Part shown: positions 20,632-28,930 of the stretch, one piece after another
How the letters are laid out: the number at the start of each line of letters is the position of its first letter
Numbering within the stretch: position 1 is the stretch's first letter
Source: Fodinibius sp051746985
GTDB lineage: Bacteria > Bacteroidota > Rhodothermia > Balneolales > Balneolaceae
Length of the DNA: 64,000 nt
Direction of reading: 5' to 3'
Assembly (NCBI GenBank): GCA_051746985.1
Contig: JBNJFP010000009.1
Location: 1-64,000 of the forward strand
The notes under the pieces: model-generated
The model's database searches: none
What the model saw: only the letters and a program-made list of their open reading frames with translations
What the model was told of the DNA's origin: nothing
Made by a program: the position numbers and the translations under genes

Positions 20632-21411
20632 ATGGAGAAGGATTTCTGGGGAAATCGAACACTTGCTGATGGGAAATTACATCATTTATCTGAGGGTGAT
20701 CTCCATCTTTGGTTAAGATATCAGGATGAGGAGGTTTGGATCGCCTACGCTTATACCGACGAGCTAAAGCGAAAGTCGGATTTGGAGAAGCCCCCTAAAA
20801 ACGTGGAGTGGTCGCGCTGGGCCCATAAAAATAATTCGGCCGAGGTAACAGTTTCTCCGGTTTATCCCGATAAGCCTTTGGTTGTGCATTCAGAGTACAG
20901 CTTGAAAGTCAGCCCCGCAACGCAGATTCAGATTTATACACGCATCCCCATTTGGATTCGTATTTCGTTATCCAATACTGGTTACCAGCTTCTTGAATTA
21001 CCTACGGTAAAGCTGTCGCGAACTTGGTTTGGTACGCCCACCGAAGGGGAGCTTTGTTATCATGCTAAAACAAAAGCACGCCGCAGTTTATCGCATGTCG
21101 ATAAGAAGCCGTACTTGGTCAGCTGTCCCATAAAAATTATTAATAAATCAGATGAAGAGCTTACCTTCTCACATTTTTGTTTTCGGGTAGAGCGGCTGAG
21201 TATGTATCTGCACGAGAATGAGCTTTGGGCTGATCAAACCCAAATCATATACCAGGGAGAAGACCTGCACAGCGACGTAATTATGACGGGCAAGCTCCCC
21301 GAAGGGATCACCAAGAAACAGCTACTTTCACCTCCTCGAAAACGGGTACAAAAAAGTTTGGCAACACGTACCTTCAAACGATTTTTTGGGAATACAATGC
21401 TCGAGCGGTAA
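20632..21411 (+). CDS. probable DUF432 family protein
   Basis: 259 residues, soluble, mostly beta. The N-terminus FWGNRTLADGKLHHL and the central IPIWIRISLSNTGYQLLELPTVKLSRTWFG-like core match my memory of DUF432, a family of unknown function. It ends 15 bases before an mscS gene, and this pairing with a small mechanosensitive channel recurs for the family as I recall it. Inference: a cytoplasmic partner or regulator of the channel. Assignment is by pattern only. Confidence 0.65.
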   Translation: MEKDFWGNRTLADGKLHHLSEGDLHLWLRYQDEEVWIAYAYTDELKRKSDLEKPPKNVEWSRWAHKNNSAEVTVSPVYPDKPLVVHSEYSLKVSPATQIQIYTRIPIWIRISLSNTGYQLLELPTVKLSRTWFGTPTEGELCYHAKTKARRSLSHVDKKPYLVSCPIKIINKSDEELTFSHFCFRVERLSMYLHENELWADQTQIIYQGEDLHSDVIMTGKLPEGITKKQLLSPPRKRVQKSLATRTFKRFFGNTMLER

Positions 21412-21425
21412 ATTAATAGGCCATC

Positions 21426-22286
21426 ATGGAATTACTTAATATCTACAATTACCTGTCTGAGGATACGGTTCATCAGATCATCAGAGTTCTGCTAATCATT
21501 GTCATAACCATCCCGGTGTTGCTGCTGATTCGCGGATGGGCCCGCCGATTTTTTACCAAAAAATACGCCCCGCACTACGGGATGCTGGCTGGTAAAGTAG
21601 TGTTTTATACCGGTATTATTTTGATGATTATTACCGTGATGGGTCAAATGGGCATTAGCCTGGCACCGTTGCTTGCCGGGGCGGGGATTGTGGGAGTCGC
21701 TCTCGGTTTTGCATCCCAAACAAGTGTGTCTAATATTATAAGCGGATTGTTTTTGATTGCCGAGCAGCCATTCAAGGTTGATGACATTATCAATGTTGGA
21801 GGGACTATGGGATATGTGATGTCGATTGATGTGCTCTCTATAAAATTGCGAACCTTTGATAATATGTTTGTTCGTATTCCCAATGAAACTATTATTAAAA
21901 CTGAGGTGACCAATTTGACGCGTTTTCCCATCCGCCGATTTAATGCCAAGGTTTCGGTGGCCTATAAAGAGGATATTGAACAGGTTCGTGAGATATTGCT
22001 CGATGTGGCCGAAAAAAACCAGTATTCTCTTAGTGAGCCTGCTCCTCAAATAATTTTTGAAGCTTTTGGGGCCTCATCTATTGATCTCGATTTCAGAATT
22101 TGGGCGCCGGTGGACGAGTGGATTTTACTTAAAAATTCGATTCAGGAAGAGGTCAAAAAACGATTTGATGAAGAAGGCATTGAGATTCCATTTCCGCATG
22201 TGTCATTTTACACGGGATCTGAATCAAAACCGTTGCCTATTGAGCTTGTTAAAAGGGCTGAGCAACTTGGTACAGAGGCTAATTAA
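21426..22286 (+). CDS. small-conductance mechanosensitive channel, MscS family
   Basis: Channel that opens under membrane tension to release osmolytes after hypo-osmotic shock. It is 286 residues, close to E. coli MscS. Two N-terminal transmembrane helices (about 16-36 and 55-78) precede the glycine/alanine-rich pore helix LLAGAGIVGVALGFASQT. The cytoplasmic beta domain follows (FKVDDIINVGG, VRIPNETIIKTEVTN), then the C-terminal alpha/beta vestibule. It is tightly spaced with the DUF432 gene. The stop overlaps the convergent small membrane ORF by a few bases. Confidence 0.93.
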   Translation: MELLNIYNYLSEDTVHQIIRVLLIIVITIPVLLLIRGWARRFFTKKYAPHYGMLAGKVVFYTGIILMIITVMGQMGISLAPLLAGAGIVGVALGFASQTSVSNIISGLFLIAEQPFKVDDIINVGGTMGYVMSIDVLSIKLRTFDNMFVRIPNETIIKTEVTNLTRFPIRRFNAKVSVAYKEDIEQVREILLDVAEKNQYSLSEPAPQIIFEAFGASSIDLDFRIWAPVDEWILLKNSIQEEVKKRFDEEGIEIPFPHVSFYTGSESKPLPIELVKRAEQLGTEAN

Positions 22287-22510
22287 TAGTGATAGGGTCT
22301 ATCTTTTGACCGACTGGGCCGGACAGCTTTGTAGATAACATAGATTCCCGTGATCGCCAATATCATTATGAGAACAAATCCCCAGAAAATATATGCCAGG
22401 TAAGGTATAAGGAATATGCATATAAGGCCGATGATAAAACGCCCTGGATTGGTATAAAAACGGTAGGCTCTTAAGGTCGTTGACAGAAACCGGAGGAAAC
22501 GATAAAACAT
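22283..22510 (-). CDS. small membrane protein
   Basis: 75 residues, not recognised. A basic N-terminus (MFYRFLRFLSTTLRAYRF) is followed by two hydrophobic segments (about 24-44 and 42-62, contiguous enough to form a hairpin) and a basic, proline-containing tail. It lies convergent to mscS with a 4-base tail overlap and fills most of the gap before the DUF72 gene. The frame has the look of a genuine inner-membrane miniprotein, but nothing in the context says what it does. Confidence 0.5.
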   Translation of the reverse strand: MFYRFLRFLSTTLRAYRFYTNPGRFIIGLICIFLIPYLAYIFWGFVLIMILAITGIYVIYKAVRPSRSKDRPYHY

Positions 22511-22587
22511 GAGTGGTCAATGTATTTGAGTTATCAGCGACAATAATACGCTAAATGTTTTGCATTGATTCAAAATAGAAACGATTT

Positions 22588-23304
22588 ATGCCAGAGTTAT
22601 TGATTGGAACAAGCGGCTGGTCGTATAAGGATTGGCAGCAAAGCTTTTATCCTGATGAGGTATCTCAAAAGGGTCAGTTGGCATATTACTCATCCAAATA
22701 CAATACGGTAGAAGTTAACGCTACCTATTATGAGGTGCCTTCCGTTTCTGTGGTTGAGAGATGGAAGAAAAGAACAGGGAATGGGTTTCAATTCTCTGTA
22801 AAAGGGCATCGTCGTATTACCCACTACAATAAAATGAAAAATGTGGATGAGCCTCTGAATGAGTTCTTGGGCAGAATGCGTCGGCTGGGAAATGCTCTGA
22901 AAACCGTTAATTGGCAATTTCCTCCAAACTTTAAGAAAAATACGGCGCGACTGAAACAGTTTTTGGATTTCTTGCCTGATGATCAACAGTTTGCCTTTGA
23001 GTTCAGGCATGTTTCGTGGTTAGATAGTGAGGTTTATAGCTTGCTGTCGGATAAAAATGCGGCTATCGTATGGCAGAGTTCCGGTCAATTTCCGGACGAC
23101 TGTACACCAACGGCTGATTTTATATACGTGCGTTTTAATGGTTTGACGGGCTACCGCTATTCCTATACCAAAGCTGACCTGCAGCCATGGGCAGAAATTA
23201 TTCAGGAGCAGCTGGATCAGGGGCGTGATGCACAAATATATTTTAATAATCCCGGAGGCAATGCCCCCGAAAGTGCACGGATGTTAGGGAAACTTTTGGG
23301 ATGA
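22588..23304 (+). CDS. DUF72 family TIM-barrel protein
   Basis: 238-residue DUF72 (YecE-like) protein. Conserved blocks are LIGTSGWSYKDWQQSFYP at the start, YSSKYNTVEVNATYYE, FSVKGHRRITHY, FAFEFRHVSW and YVRFNGLTGYRYSYT. The family adopts a TIM barrel and its biochemical role is not settled. It ends one base before the convergent dusB stop. No terminator is visible between the two. Confidence 0.88.
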   Translation: MPELLIGTSGWSYKDWQQSFYPDEVSQKGQLAYYSSKYNTVEVNATYYEVPSVSVVERWKKRTGNGFQFSVKGHRRITHYNKMKNVDEPLNEFLGRMRRLGNALKTVNWQFPPNFKKNTARLKQFLDFLPDDQQFAFEFRHVSWLDSEVYSLLSDKNAAIVWQSSGQFPDDCTPTADFIYVRFNGLTGYRYSYTKADLQPWAEIIQEQLDQGRDAQIYFNNPGGNAPESARMLGKLLG

Positions 23305-23305
23305 T

Positions 23306-24298
23306 TTAGGAGGCTACGGCAAACATTTTCTGCTCTTTGAATTCCATTAACAGGTCGATTATGGGTTCCATTTCTGACTCTTTCATAATATCGGCCCGCA
23401 GCTGACGGCTGTTGCGAACCCCTTTCAGAAATTGCCCATAGTGTTTTTTCATGATGATGACACCGTAGCGTTCGCCATGATGCTCAACGGATCGGCGCAG
23501 CTGTTCGGCACAAAGGTCGATGCGATCTTCAACCGTAGGTTTGGGCAACAGTTCACCGGTATCAATATAGTGGCGGGTACGCTCAAAAATCCAGGGATTG
23601 CCAATGGCACCCCGACCAATCATTACGCCATCAACGCCGGTTTCATCGAACATGCGTTTGGCCTCTTCGGGGGATGTGACGTCCCCGTTGCCAATGATTG
23701 GGATTTCAAGTCCGGGAGTTTCTTTTACGTACTTAAGATAATCCCAGCGGGCATCGCCTTTATATTTTTGAGAACGGGTACGGGCATGGATGGCAAGGGC
23801 TTTAATTCCCACCGATTGTAGTCGAAGGGCAACCTCCCGAATTTTGATCGTACGATCATCCCATCCCAAACGGGTTTTAGCCGTAACGGGCACGCCGTCA
23901 ACCGCGTCAACAACCGTTTTGGCCATGCGTTGCATCATATCAAGATCGCGAAGACAGCCGGCACCGGCCCCCTTTTTGGCAATTTTATAGACCGGGCACC
24001 CAAAATTGATATCAACAATATCGGGATTGTGACTCTCCGCCGTTTGGGCCGCTCCCTCCATGGCTTCCTCGCGGCCGCCAAAAATCTGTACGCCAAAAGG
24101 ACGCTGTTCTTCGGTAAAGTGCATTTTGTGGAGGGCTTTGTCGTTATCCCGGACAATAGCCTCAGAGCTGATAAATTCAGTATAAACAACCGAAGCTCCT
24201 TTACGACGGCAGATGGTCCGAAATGGAGAGTCAGTGACATCCTCCATGGGAGCCAGCAGAATGGGTTTATGGCCGAGATCGATATCGCCTATCTTCAA
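23306..24298 (-). CDS. dusB: tRNA-dihydrouridine synthase
   Basis: FMN enzyme reducing specific uridines to dihydrouridine in tRNA D-loops, 330 residues. The FMN-barrel start ILLAPMEDVTDSPFR, the DINFGCP motif and the catalytic cysteine in KKGAGAGCL are all present, plus IGRGAIGNPWIF near the end of the barrel and a C-terminal helical tRNA-binding domain. The start is TTG at 24298: in the upstream frame a stop comes before any ATG, and MKIGDIDLGHKP matches the usual N-terminus. The DusB label follows the usual Bacteroidetes assignment. Confidence 0.92.
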   Translation of the reverse strand: MKIGDIDLGHKPILLAPMEDVTDSPFRTICRRKGASVVYTEFISSEAIVRDNDKALHKMHFTEEQRPFGVQIFGGREEAMEGAAQTAESHNPDIVDINFGCPVYKIAKKGAGAGCLRDLDMMQRMAKTVVDAVDGVPVTAKTRLGWDDRTIKIREVALRLQSVGIKALAIHARTRSQKYKGDARWDYLKYVKETPGLEIPIIGNGDVTSPEEAKRMFDETGVDGVMIGRGAIGNPWIFERTRHYIDTGELLPKPTVEDRIDLCAEQLRRSVEHHGERYGVIIMKKHYGQFLKGVRNSRQLRADIMKESEMEPIIDLLMEFKEQKMFAVAS

Positions 24299-24486
24299 TG
24301 TATTATCGATATTGAGTTAAAAATTTGAGGATGGTTAATATAAGATGATTTCGAATAAACATCGATTAGTTACAAATTTTGATATATCAGATTTCGAAAT
24401 AGAATTGGACAAAAAATTGATGAAGGTTTTAAGGAAGTGTTTTTCATTACTGCATGCAGATCGTTGGAGTGTGTTAAATGATTGAA

Positions 24487-24669
24487 TCAGAGACTATTCC
24501 GTTCAAACTCTTTAATAAGGTCAGTCATTTGGCCAACATTTCTGGGACGAGTTGCCTGAGAGTTTTGATTTGCCAAATTTAACAGCTGAGTGGTGTATTT
24601 AGGAAATTCTGGGGCATCGGATACAGTCGCTTTTTTGAGGTCACTATTTTTAATTTTGCCTACTTTCAT
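24487..24669 (-). pseudogene. N-terminal fragment of an MjaI-like restriction endonuclease
   Basis: 60 residues, ending in a stop. The stretch PKYTTQLLNLANQNSQATR followed by NVGQMTDLIKEF matches, from memory, the N-terminal signature of MjaI-type restriction endonucleases, whose full proteins are some 200 residues or more. Nothing resembling the rest of the enzyme follows in any frame before dusB, and no methyltransferase is nearby. I read it as the leftover of a lost restriction-modification gene. A short standalone protein re-using the domain is possible. No ribosome binding site is evident. Confidence 0.5.
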
Positions 24670-24802
24670 AACGTTGATTTTAGATTAAGGGGAGAATAGT
24701 ACTTGTAGAAGGTTTGGATGATATTCATTAGGAGGGCAAATACAAAAGAGGTATTGCTTGTTCTATATTAGCTTTATTTAGCTGGTGATATGAACCTTGA
24801 AA

Positions 24803-24819
24803 ATTGTTATAATAACAAT
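24803..24819. promoter_or_regulatory. perfect palindrome upstream of fbaB, candidate operator
   Basis: ATTGTTATAATAACAAT is a perfect inverted repeat of two 8-base arms around one base. It lies 54 bases before the fbaB ATG. TACCTTTA at 24830-24837 resembles a -7 element, and the TTG inside the palindrome (24804-24806) could serve as the -33 element at 23-base spacing. A bound dimeric repressor would then cover the promoter. Confidence 0.45.
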
Positions 24820-24873
24820 CAGTATTAATTACCTTTAAAAACAGAATAATTTCAGTTAAACCGGAGCAACGCT

Positions 24874-25950
24874 ATGGCTTTAGCAACAAAAAGTATTGAA
24901 GAATTACTTGGCGATGAGGCAGAAGATCTGCTGACCCACAAGTGCGAAACTATTTCAAAAGAAAAACTACACTTGCCTGGTCCTACCTATGTGGATGATA
25001 TGTTGGGGGGATCGGATCGCAGCCCAAGAGTGATGAGAAGTTTACAAACGCTGTTAGACAACGGTCGGTTAGGCGGTACGGGCTATCTATCGATACTACC
25101 TGTCGATCAGGGAGTAGAGCACTCGGGTGGCGCTTCTTTTGCACCAAATCCTGATTATTTTGATCCCGAAAAAATTGTAGAACTGGCTATAGAAGGTGGT
25201 TGCAATGGCGTTGCTTCGACGTTTGGCGTGTTGGGAGCCGTTGCCCGAAAATACGCTCACAAAATCCCTTTTATCGTTAAGATCAATCATAACGAGCTGA
25301 TGACCTATCCCAATAAGTACGACCAAATCATGTTTGGATCGGTTGAACGTGCGTTTGATATGGGGGCGATAGCCGTTGGTGCCACTATTTATTTTGGATC
25401 GGAGCAGTCAAATCGGCAAATCCAGGAAGTTGCTAAAGCATTTGAGCGGGCTCATGAGCTGGGGATGGCTACTATCCTGTGGTGCTATACTCGGAATTCG
25501 GCGTTTAAAGTCGATGGTCAGGATTATCACGCGGCGGCCGACCTTACCGGACAGGCCAACCATTTGGGGGTAACGATGCAGGCTGATATCATTAAGCAAA
25601 AACAGCCGACGACAAATGGTGGATATAAGGCACTGAACATGGGTGATTCTTCATACGGTAAGCTGGATGAAGATATTTATGATAAGCTGTCCAGCGAACA
25701 CCCTATCGATTTAACCCGCTACCAGGTAGCGAATGATTATATGGGACGTGCGGGTCTTATTAACTCTGGTGGCTCGTCTGGCGAAAACGATTTTGCTCAG
25801 GCTGTCCGCACTGCGGTCATTAACAAACGTGCCGGAGGCATGGGACTTATCAGTGGTCGTAAAGCGTTTCAACGTCCCATGGATGAAGGGGTTAAATTAC
25901 TCAACTTTATTCAGGATGTATATCTGGATGACGATATCACCGTAGCATAG
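24874..25950 (+). CDS. fbaB: class I fructose-bisphosphate aldolase
   Basis: Schiff-base aldolase interconverting fructose 1,6-bisphosphate with dihydroxyacetone phosphate and glyceraldehyde 3-phosphate. It is 358 residues and collinear with E. coli FbaB throughout: GTGYLSILPVDQGVEHS, VGATIYFGSEQSNRQ, YHAAADLTGQANHL, then GRAGLINSGG and INKRAGGMGLISGRKAF. The probable Schiff-base lysine lies in ADIIKQKQP. It is monocistronic by context, with an upstream palindrome and a strong terminator just downstream. Confidence 0.96.
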   Translation: MALATKSIEELLGDEAEDLLTHKCETISKEKLHLPGPTYVDDMLGGSDRSPRVMRSLQTLLDNGRLGGTGYLSILPVDQGVEHSGGASFAPNPDYFDPEKIVELAIEGGCNGVASTFGVLGAVARKYAHKIPFIVKINHNELMTYPNKYDQIMFGSVERAFDMGAIAVGATIYFGSEQSNRQIQEVAKAFERAHELGMATILWCYTRNSAFKVDGQDYHAAADLTGQANHLGVTMQADIIKQKQPTTNGGYKALNMGDSSYGKLDEDIYDKLSSEHPIDLTRYQVANDYMGRAGLINSGGSSGENDFAQAVRTAVINKRAGGMGLISGRKAFQRPMDEGVKLLNFIQDVYLDDDITVA

Positions 25951-25966
25951 TATAGTAAACTGTCTC

Positions 25967-26000
25967 AGGGCCTTATGGATTTTCCATAGGGCCTTTTTTT
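25967..26000 (+). terminator. rho-independent terminator of fbaB
   Basis: AGGGCCTTATGG pairs with CCATAGGGCCTT over 12 positions, with two wobble pairs, around the loop ATTTT. A run of seven T follows. It begins 17 bases after the fbaB stop. Confidence 0.85.
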
Positions 26001-26108
26001 ATGTAATCTATATCCCGAAAGTTCGTTTTCTACTGCAAGTCACTTATCTTTTTGTGATTTAATTGCTTGCCACTGCTAAACGACATTTAACTATTATAAG
26101 CCAACTTT

Positions 26109-27191
26109 TTGTCTAAGAAAGAAGAGCAAATACAGGAAGATCCGCAAAGGTATTTCTCTAAGAAATACCTTTTTATTTCTATAGCCCTGAGTGTAGCTAC
26201 CATGGCCTTTGTTATCTGGCTTACCTATACCCCGGGGGTCTTGGAACACCTAAAGGCAAAGCGATTACCCGGACTTATCATAGCGATTGTCGTTTCATTT
26301 TTACGACTGGGGTTTTCTGCTGCTAAAATCAGATATTTATCTGAAAAGGCGCTCGACTGGATGGCCTCGTTCAGAGTGATGCTAAGCTGGGATTTCACCT
26401 CCTCGGTAACGCCTTCGGTAGTGGGGGGAGCACCCATGGGTACATACGCCATGACTAAAGAAGGATTTAACTTTGGTCAGTCCACCGCTATTGTACTCTA
26501 CAGCCTGCTTTTAGACCAGCTTTGGTTCGCTATTGCGGTGCCCATATTACTTGTTGCGGGACTGTTTTTTGAGGTAATCCCCAATAGTACCGGCTTTGTG
26601 GGACACGTTTCGATGGTTCTTTTATATATCGGGTTACTTAGTTATGCAGGTTTACTTTCTTATGGGGTACTGAAAAATCCCAACGCCATACGAAAAGTGG
26701 TAAACTGGCTTATTAAACTTCCGGTTTTACGACGCTGGAGTGATACCATAGCTGATGAGGTGGATAACCTTGTTGAGTACTCTCACGAATTGCGCAAAAA
26801 ACCCAAAAGTTTTCTACTTAAAGCCTTTTTTCTATCCACCATGTCCTGGTTATGTAGGATCGCGCTGCCCACTATCGTGGTGCTTAGCCTGTTGCCTGCG
26901 GATGTGATTTTGTCGGTGCTTCGGAGTTTGGCAATGAATTTAGCGTTTCTCATCATGCCTACACCCGGCGGTAGTGGTGGAGTAGAGGGTTTATTTGCGA
27001 TATTCCAGGGACCATTAATGGAGCGGAAAGCATTTATTGGTTTGGCTGTTTTTGCATGGCGTGTGATCAGTTACTATATCAGTATTGGTTTGGGGATAAT
27101 GGCCACGACTTGGTATATCAACCGATCGGTTGTTGATACACTGAGTGATGAGGCTGCAGAGCAAAAGGTTGAGAGCGATTTACCATCCTAA
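26109..27191 (+). CDS. flippase-like membrane protein (LPG synthase TM family)
   Basis: 360-residue integral membrane protein of the lysylphosphatidylglycerol synthase transmembrane / YbhN family (PF03706). About eight hydrophobic helices are visible. The family's conserved centre appears as SVTPSVVGGAPMGTYAM, and near the C-terminus MPTPGGSGGVEGLF. Members flip or transfer lipid-linked groups; the substrate here is unknown. The start is TTG at 26109, giving MSKKEEQIQED; no upstream ATG is in frame. radA follows after 14 bases, with no obvious functional tie. Confidence 0.85.
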   Translation: MSKKEEQIQEDPQRYFSKKYLFISIALSVATMAFVIWLTYTPGVLEHLKAKRLPGLIIAIVVSFLRLGFSAAKIRYLSEKALDWMASFRVMLSWDFTSSVTPSVVGGAPMGTYAMTKEGFNFGQSTAIVLYSLLLDQLWFAIAVPILLVAGLFFEVIPNSTGFVGHVSMVLLYIGLLSYAGLLSYGVLKNPNAIRKVVNWLIKLPVLRRWSDTIADEVDNLVEYSHELRKKPKSFLLKAFFLSTMSWLCRIALPTIVVLSLLPADVILSVLRSLAMNLAFLIMPTPGGSGGVEGLFAIFQGPLMERKAFIGLAVFAWRVISYYISIGLGIMATTWYINRSVVDTLSDEAAEQKVESDLPS

Positions 27192-27205
27192 CATAACAAA
27201 GAATT

Positions 27206-28570
27206 ATGCCTAAAGATCGGATACAGTACGTTTGTGGTGATTGTGGACACACCTCGACCAAATGGTTGGGCAATTGTCCCAACTGCGGAGCGTGGCATAC
27301 GTTTAAGGAATTTAAGGTAGAGCGTAAAACAAAATCCGAAAAGGAGCACAAGGGTAAGGTCGATGGATTGAAGGAAACTGCTCCGCCCAAAAAGCTCGAT
27401 GAAATATCCAGTGATTCTCAAGATCGGTTTTTAAGTAAAATACAGGAATTCGATCGTGTGTTGGGCGGGGGATTTGTTTCGGGATCTTTTGTGTTGATTG
27501 GCGGTGATCCCGGGATTGGGAAAAGTACCTTGACTCTGCAAATTGGCAAAGCAAATCCGGATTTGAAAATTTTGTATTGTGCTGGTGAGGAATCGGCCGG
27601 ACAAATTAAGCAGCGAGCGAAGCGATTGGGCGTGCAATCAAATAATTTCTACATTTACACGGAGACGGATATCAACAAGGTGCTTAAAGAGGCACAGAAA
27701 TTGGATCCCGATTTGCTGATTGTTGACTCCATCCAGACGGTATATCGCACTGAGCTCACGAGTATGGCGGGGAGTATTCAGCAGGTTAAGGAATGTGCGG
27801 CCTTGCTGCAGCAGCTGGCCAAAAAGCAGGATATCACCACCTTAGTCATTGGTCATGTTACCAAAGATGGAGCGATTGCCGGTCCACGGGTGCTCGAACA
27901 CATGGTGGATACGGTGCTTCAGTTTGAAGGGGACAGTAATTACAATTACCGGATGCTCCGCAGCATCAAAAATCGGTTTGGTCCGGCGCAGGAAGTAGGC
28001 GTTTTTGAGATGAAAGAGTCCGGCTTAAAAGATGTGCTAAATCCATCACAGTTATTTTTGTCGGAGTATGACAGCCACGTGAGTGGGAATGCCGTAATTT
28101 GCTCTATTGAGGGATCACGTCCACTTTTGGTAGAGGTACAAGCGTTAGTAACCCCCAGTAATTATGGGACGCCTCAGCGTACAGCCACCGGATTCGACCA
28201 TCGACGCCTGTCGCTATTACTGGCTGTTTTAGAAAAACGAGGTGGATACCAGTTTTCTGGTCAGGATGTGTATCTGAATATTGCTGGTGGACTTAAAATT
28301 AACGATCCCGCGGCCGACCTCGGTGTAATGATGGCACTGGTATCGAGCTTTTTGGATAAGCCAATATCCAACAAGGTGGCGTTTTTAGGCGAAGTGGGAT
28401 TGGGCGGAGAGGTTCGAACGGTAAATAAAGTTGATCACCGGCTGACAGAAATCAACAAGCTCGGATTTAAAAAAGCAGTAGTCCCCAAATCGAATACCAT
28501 TGAACAGGATATAGATCTTCAAATTGAGGGAGTGGGAAATATATCCCAAGCGATAAAAAAAGCTCTTTAG
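27206..28570 (+). CDS. radA: DNA repair protein RadA
   Basis: RecA-like ATPase and helicase promoting branch migration during recombination, 454 residues. An N-terminal zinc finger (CGDCGHTSTKWLGNCPNCG) is followed by the ATPase with Walker A GDPGIGKST. The RadA signature KNRFGPAQEVGVF comes near residue 250. The C-terminal Lon protease-like domain holds AGGLKINDPAADLGVMMAL. The stop codon lies inside the stem of a bidirectional terminator. Confidence 0.96.
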   Translation: MPKDRIQYVCGDCGHTSTKWLGNCPNCGAWHTFKEFKVERKTKSEKEHKGKVDGLKETAPPKKLDEISSDSQDRFLSKIQEFDRVLGGGFVSGSFVLIGGDPGIGKSTLTLQIGKANPDLKILYCAGEESAGQIKQRAKRLGVQSNNFYIYTETDINKVLKEAQKLDPDLLIVDSIQTVYRTELTSMAGSIQQVKECAALLQQLAKKQDITTLVIGHVTKDGAIAGPRVLEHMVDTVLQFEGDSNYNYRMLRSIKNRFGPAQEVGVFEMKESGLKDVLNPSQLFLSEYDSHVSGNAVICSIEGSRPLLVEVQALVTPSNYGTPQRTATGFDHRRLSLLLAVLEKRGGYQFSGQDVYLNIAGGLKINDPAADLGVMMALVSSFLDKPISNKVAFLGEVGLGGEVRTVNKVDHRLTEINKLGFKKAVVPKSNTIEQDIDLQIEGVGNISQAIKKAL

Positions 28571-28588
28571 GTTTACCTAAAGAGCTTT
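28559..28588. terminator. bidirectional terminator between radA and rpsU
   Basis: AAAGCTCTTTAGGT and ACCTAAAGAGCTTT form a perfect 14-base stem around TT. The radA TAG (28568-28570) lies within the left arm. Six T in a row follow the stem on the minus strand, so it should also end rpsU transcripts, whose gene stops at 28611. Confidence 0.75.
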
Positions 28589-28610
28589 AAAATATCGCAA
28601 AACAAATCTT

Positions 28611-28805
28611 TTAGTACTGGTTGCGCGATCGGCGGCGTTGTTCTCGAATACTCTTCTTCAAAGCCTCGCGACGTTCTTTAGAAGGCTTGGTGTACTGTTG
28701 ATTATCTTTGTATTCGTTGAGAATACGTGAACGTGCAACCAATTTCTTGAACCGGTTAACGGCTCGATCAATGCTCTCGTTATCTTTTACTTTAACTCCA
28801 ACCAT
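28611..28805 (-). CDS. rpsU: 30S ribosomal protein S21
   Basis: 64-residue small ribosomal subunit protein, basic throughout, with the family start MVGVKVKDNESIDRAVNRFKK and a very basic C-terminus (KKSIREQRRRSRNQY). S21 lies near the 3' end of 16S rRNA and aids initiation. The frame extends 20 codons upstream to 28865, but the extra peptide is not S21-like and contains the probable promoter, so the ATG at 28805 is the start. Confidence 0.95.
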   Translation of the reverse strand: MVGVKVKDNESIDRAVNRFKKLVARSRILNEYKDNQQYTKPSKERREALKKSIREQRRRSRNQY

Positions 28806-28842
28806 AAATTGTAAAATTGTTTTTCTTTCAATTCTCGGACGC

Positions 28843-28850
28843 CAAATATA
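28843..28850 (-). promoter_or_regulatory. candidate -7 promoter element of rpsU
   Basis: On the minus strand this reads TATATTTG, a perfect TAnnTTTG. It is 37 bases before the rpsU ATG. The only nearby TTTG (28863-28866) is too close for a standard -33 element, so the match is partial. Confidence 0.35.
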
Positions 28851-28930
28851 AGCATCTTTTTGCAAATGTACATACCTTTAACAAAGAAAAAGTGCTATCC
28901 ATTTCTGTGGTAAACAAGTATCAGTGGATA

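Larger units (their letters stand above)
24299..24873. other. intergenic region with restriction-gene remnant and fbaB control region
   Basis: 575 bases between dusB and fbaB. It contains the 60-residue MjaI-like fragment (24487-24669, minus strand), an AT-rich stretch, and the fbaB operator-like palindrome (24803-24819). A 46-codon plus-strand frame at 24345-24485 overlaps nothing else but lacks a ribosome binding site or known similarity, so it is not annotated as a gene. Confidence 0.6.

Noticed and set aside
21492..22049. 185-residue frame antisense to mscS
   Set aside because: Histidine- and asparagine-rich shadow of the MscS gene, no family features.
24345..24485. 46-residue plus-strand frame between dusB and fbaB
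   Set aside because: No ribosome binding site, no recognisable similarity, short; kept only as a note.
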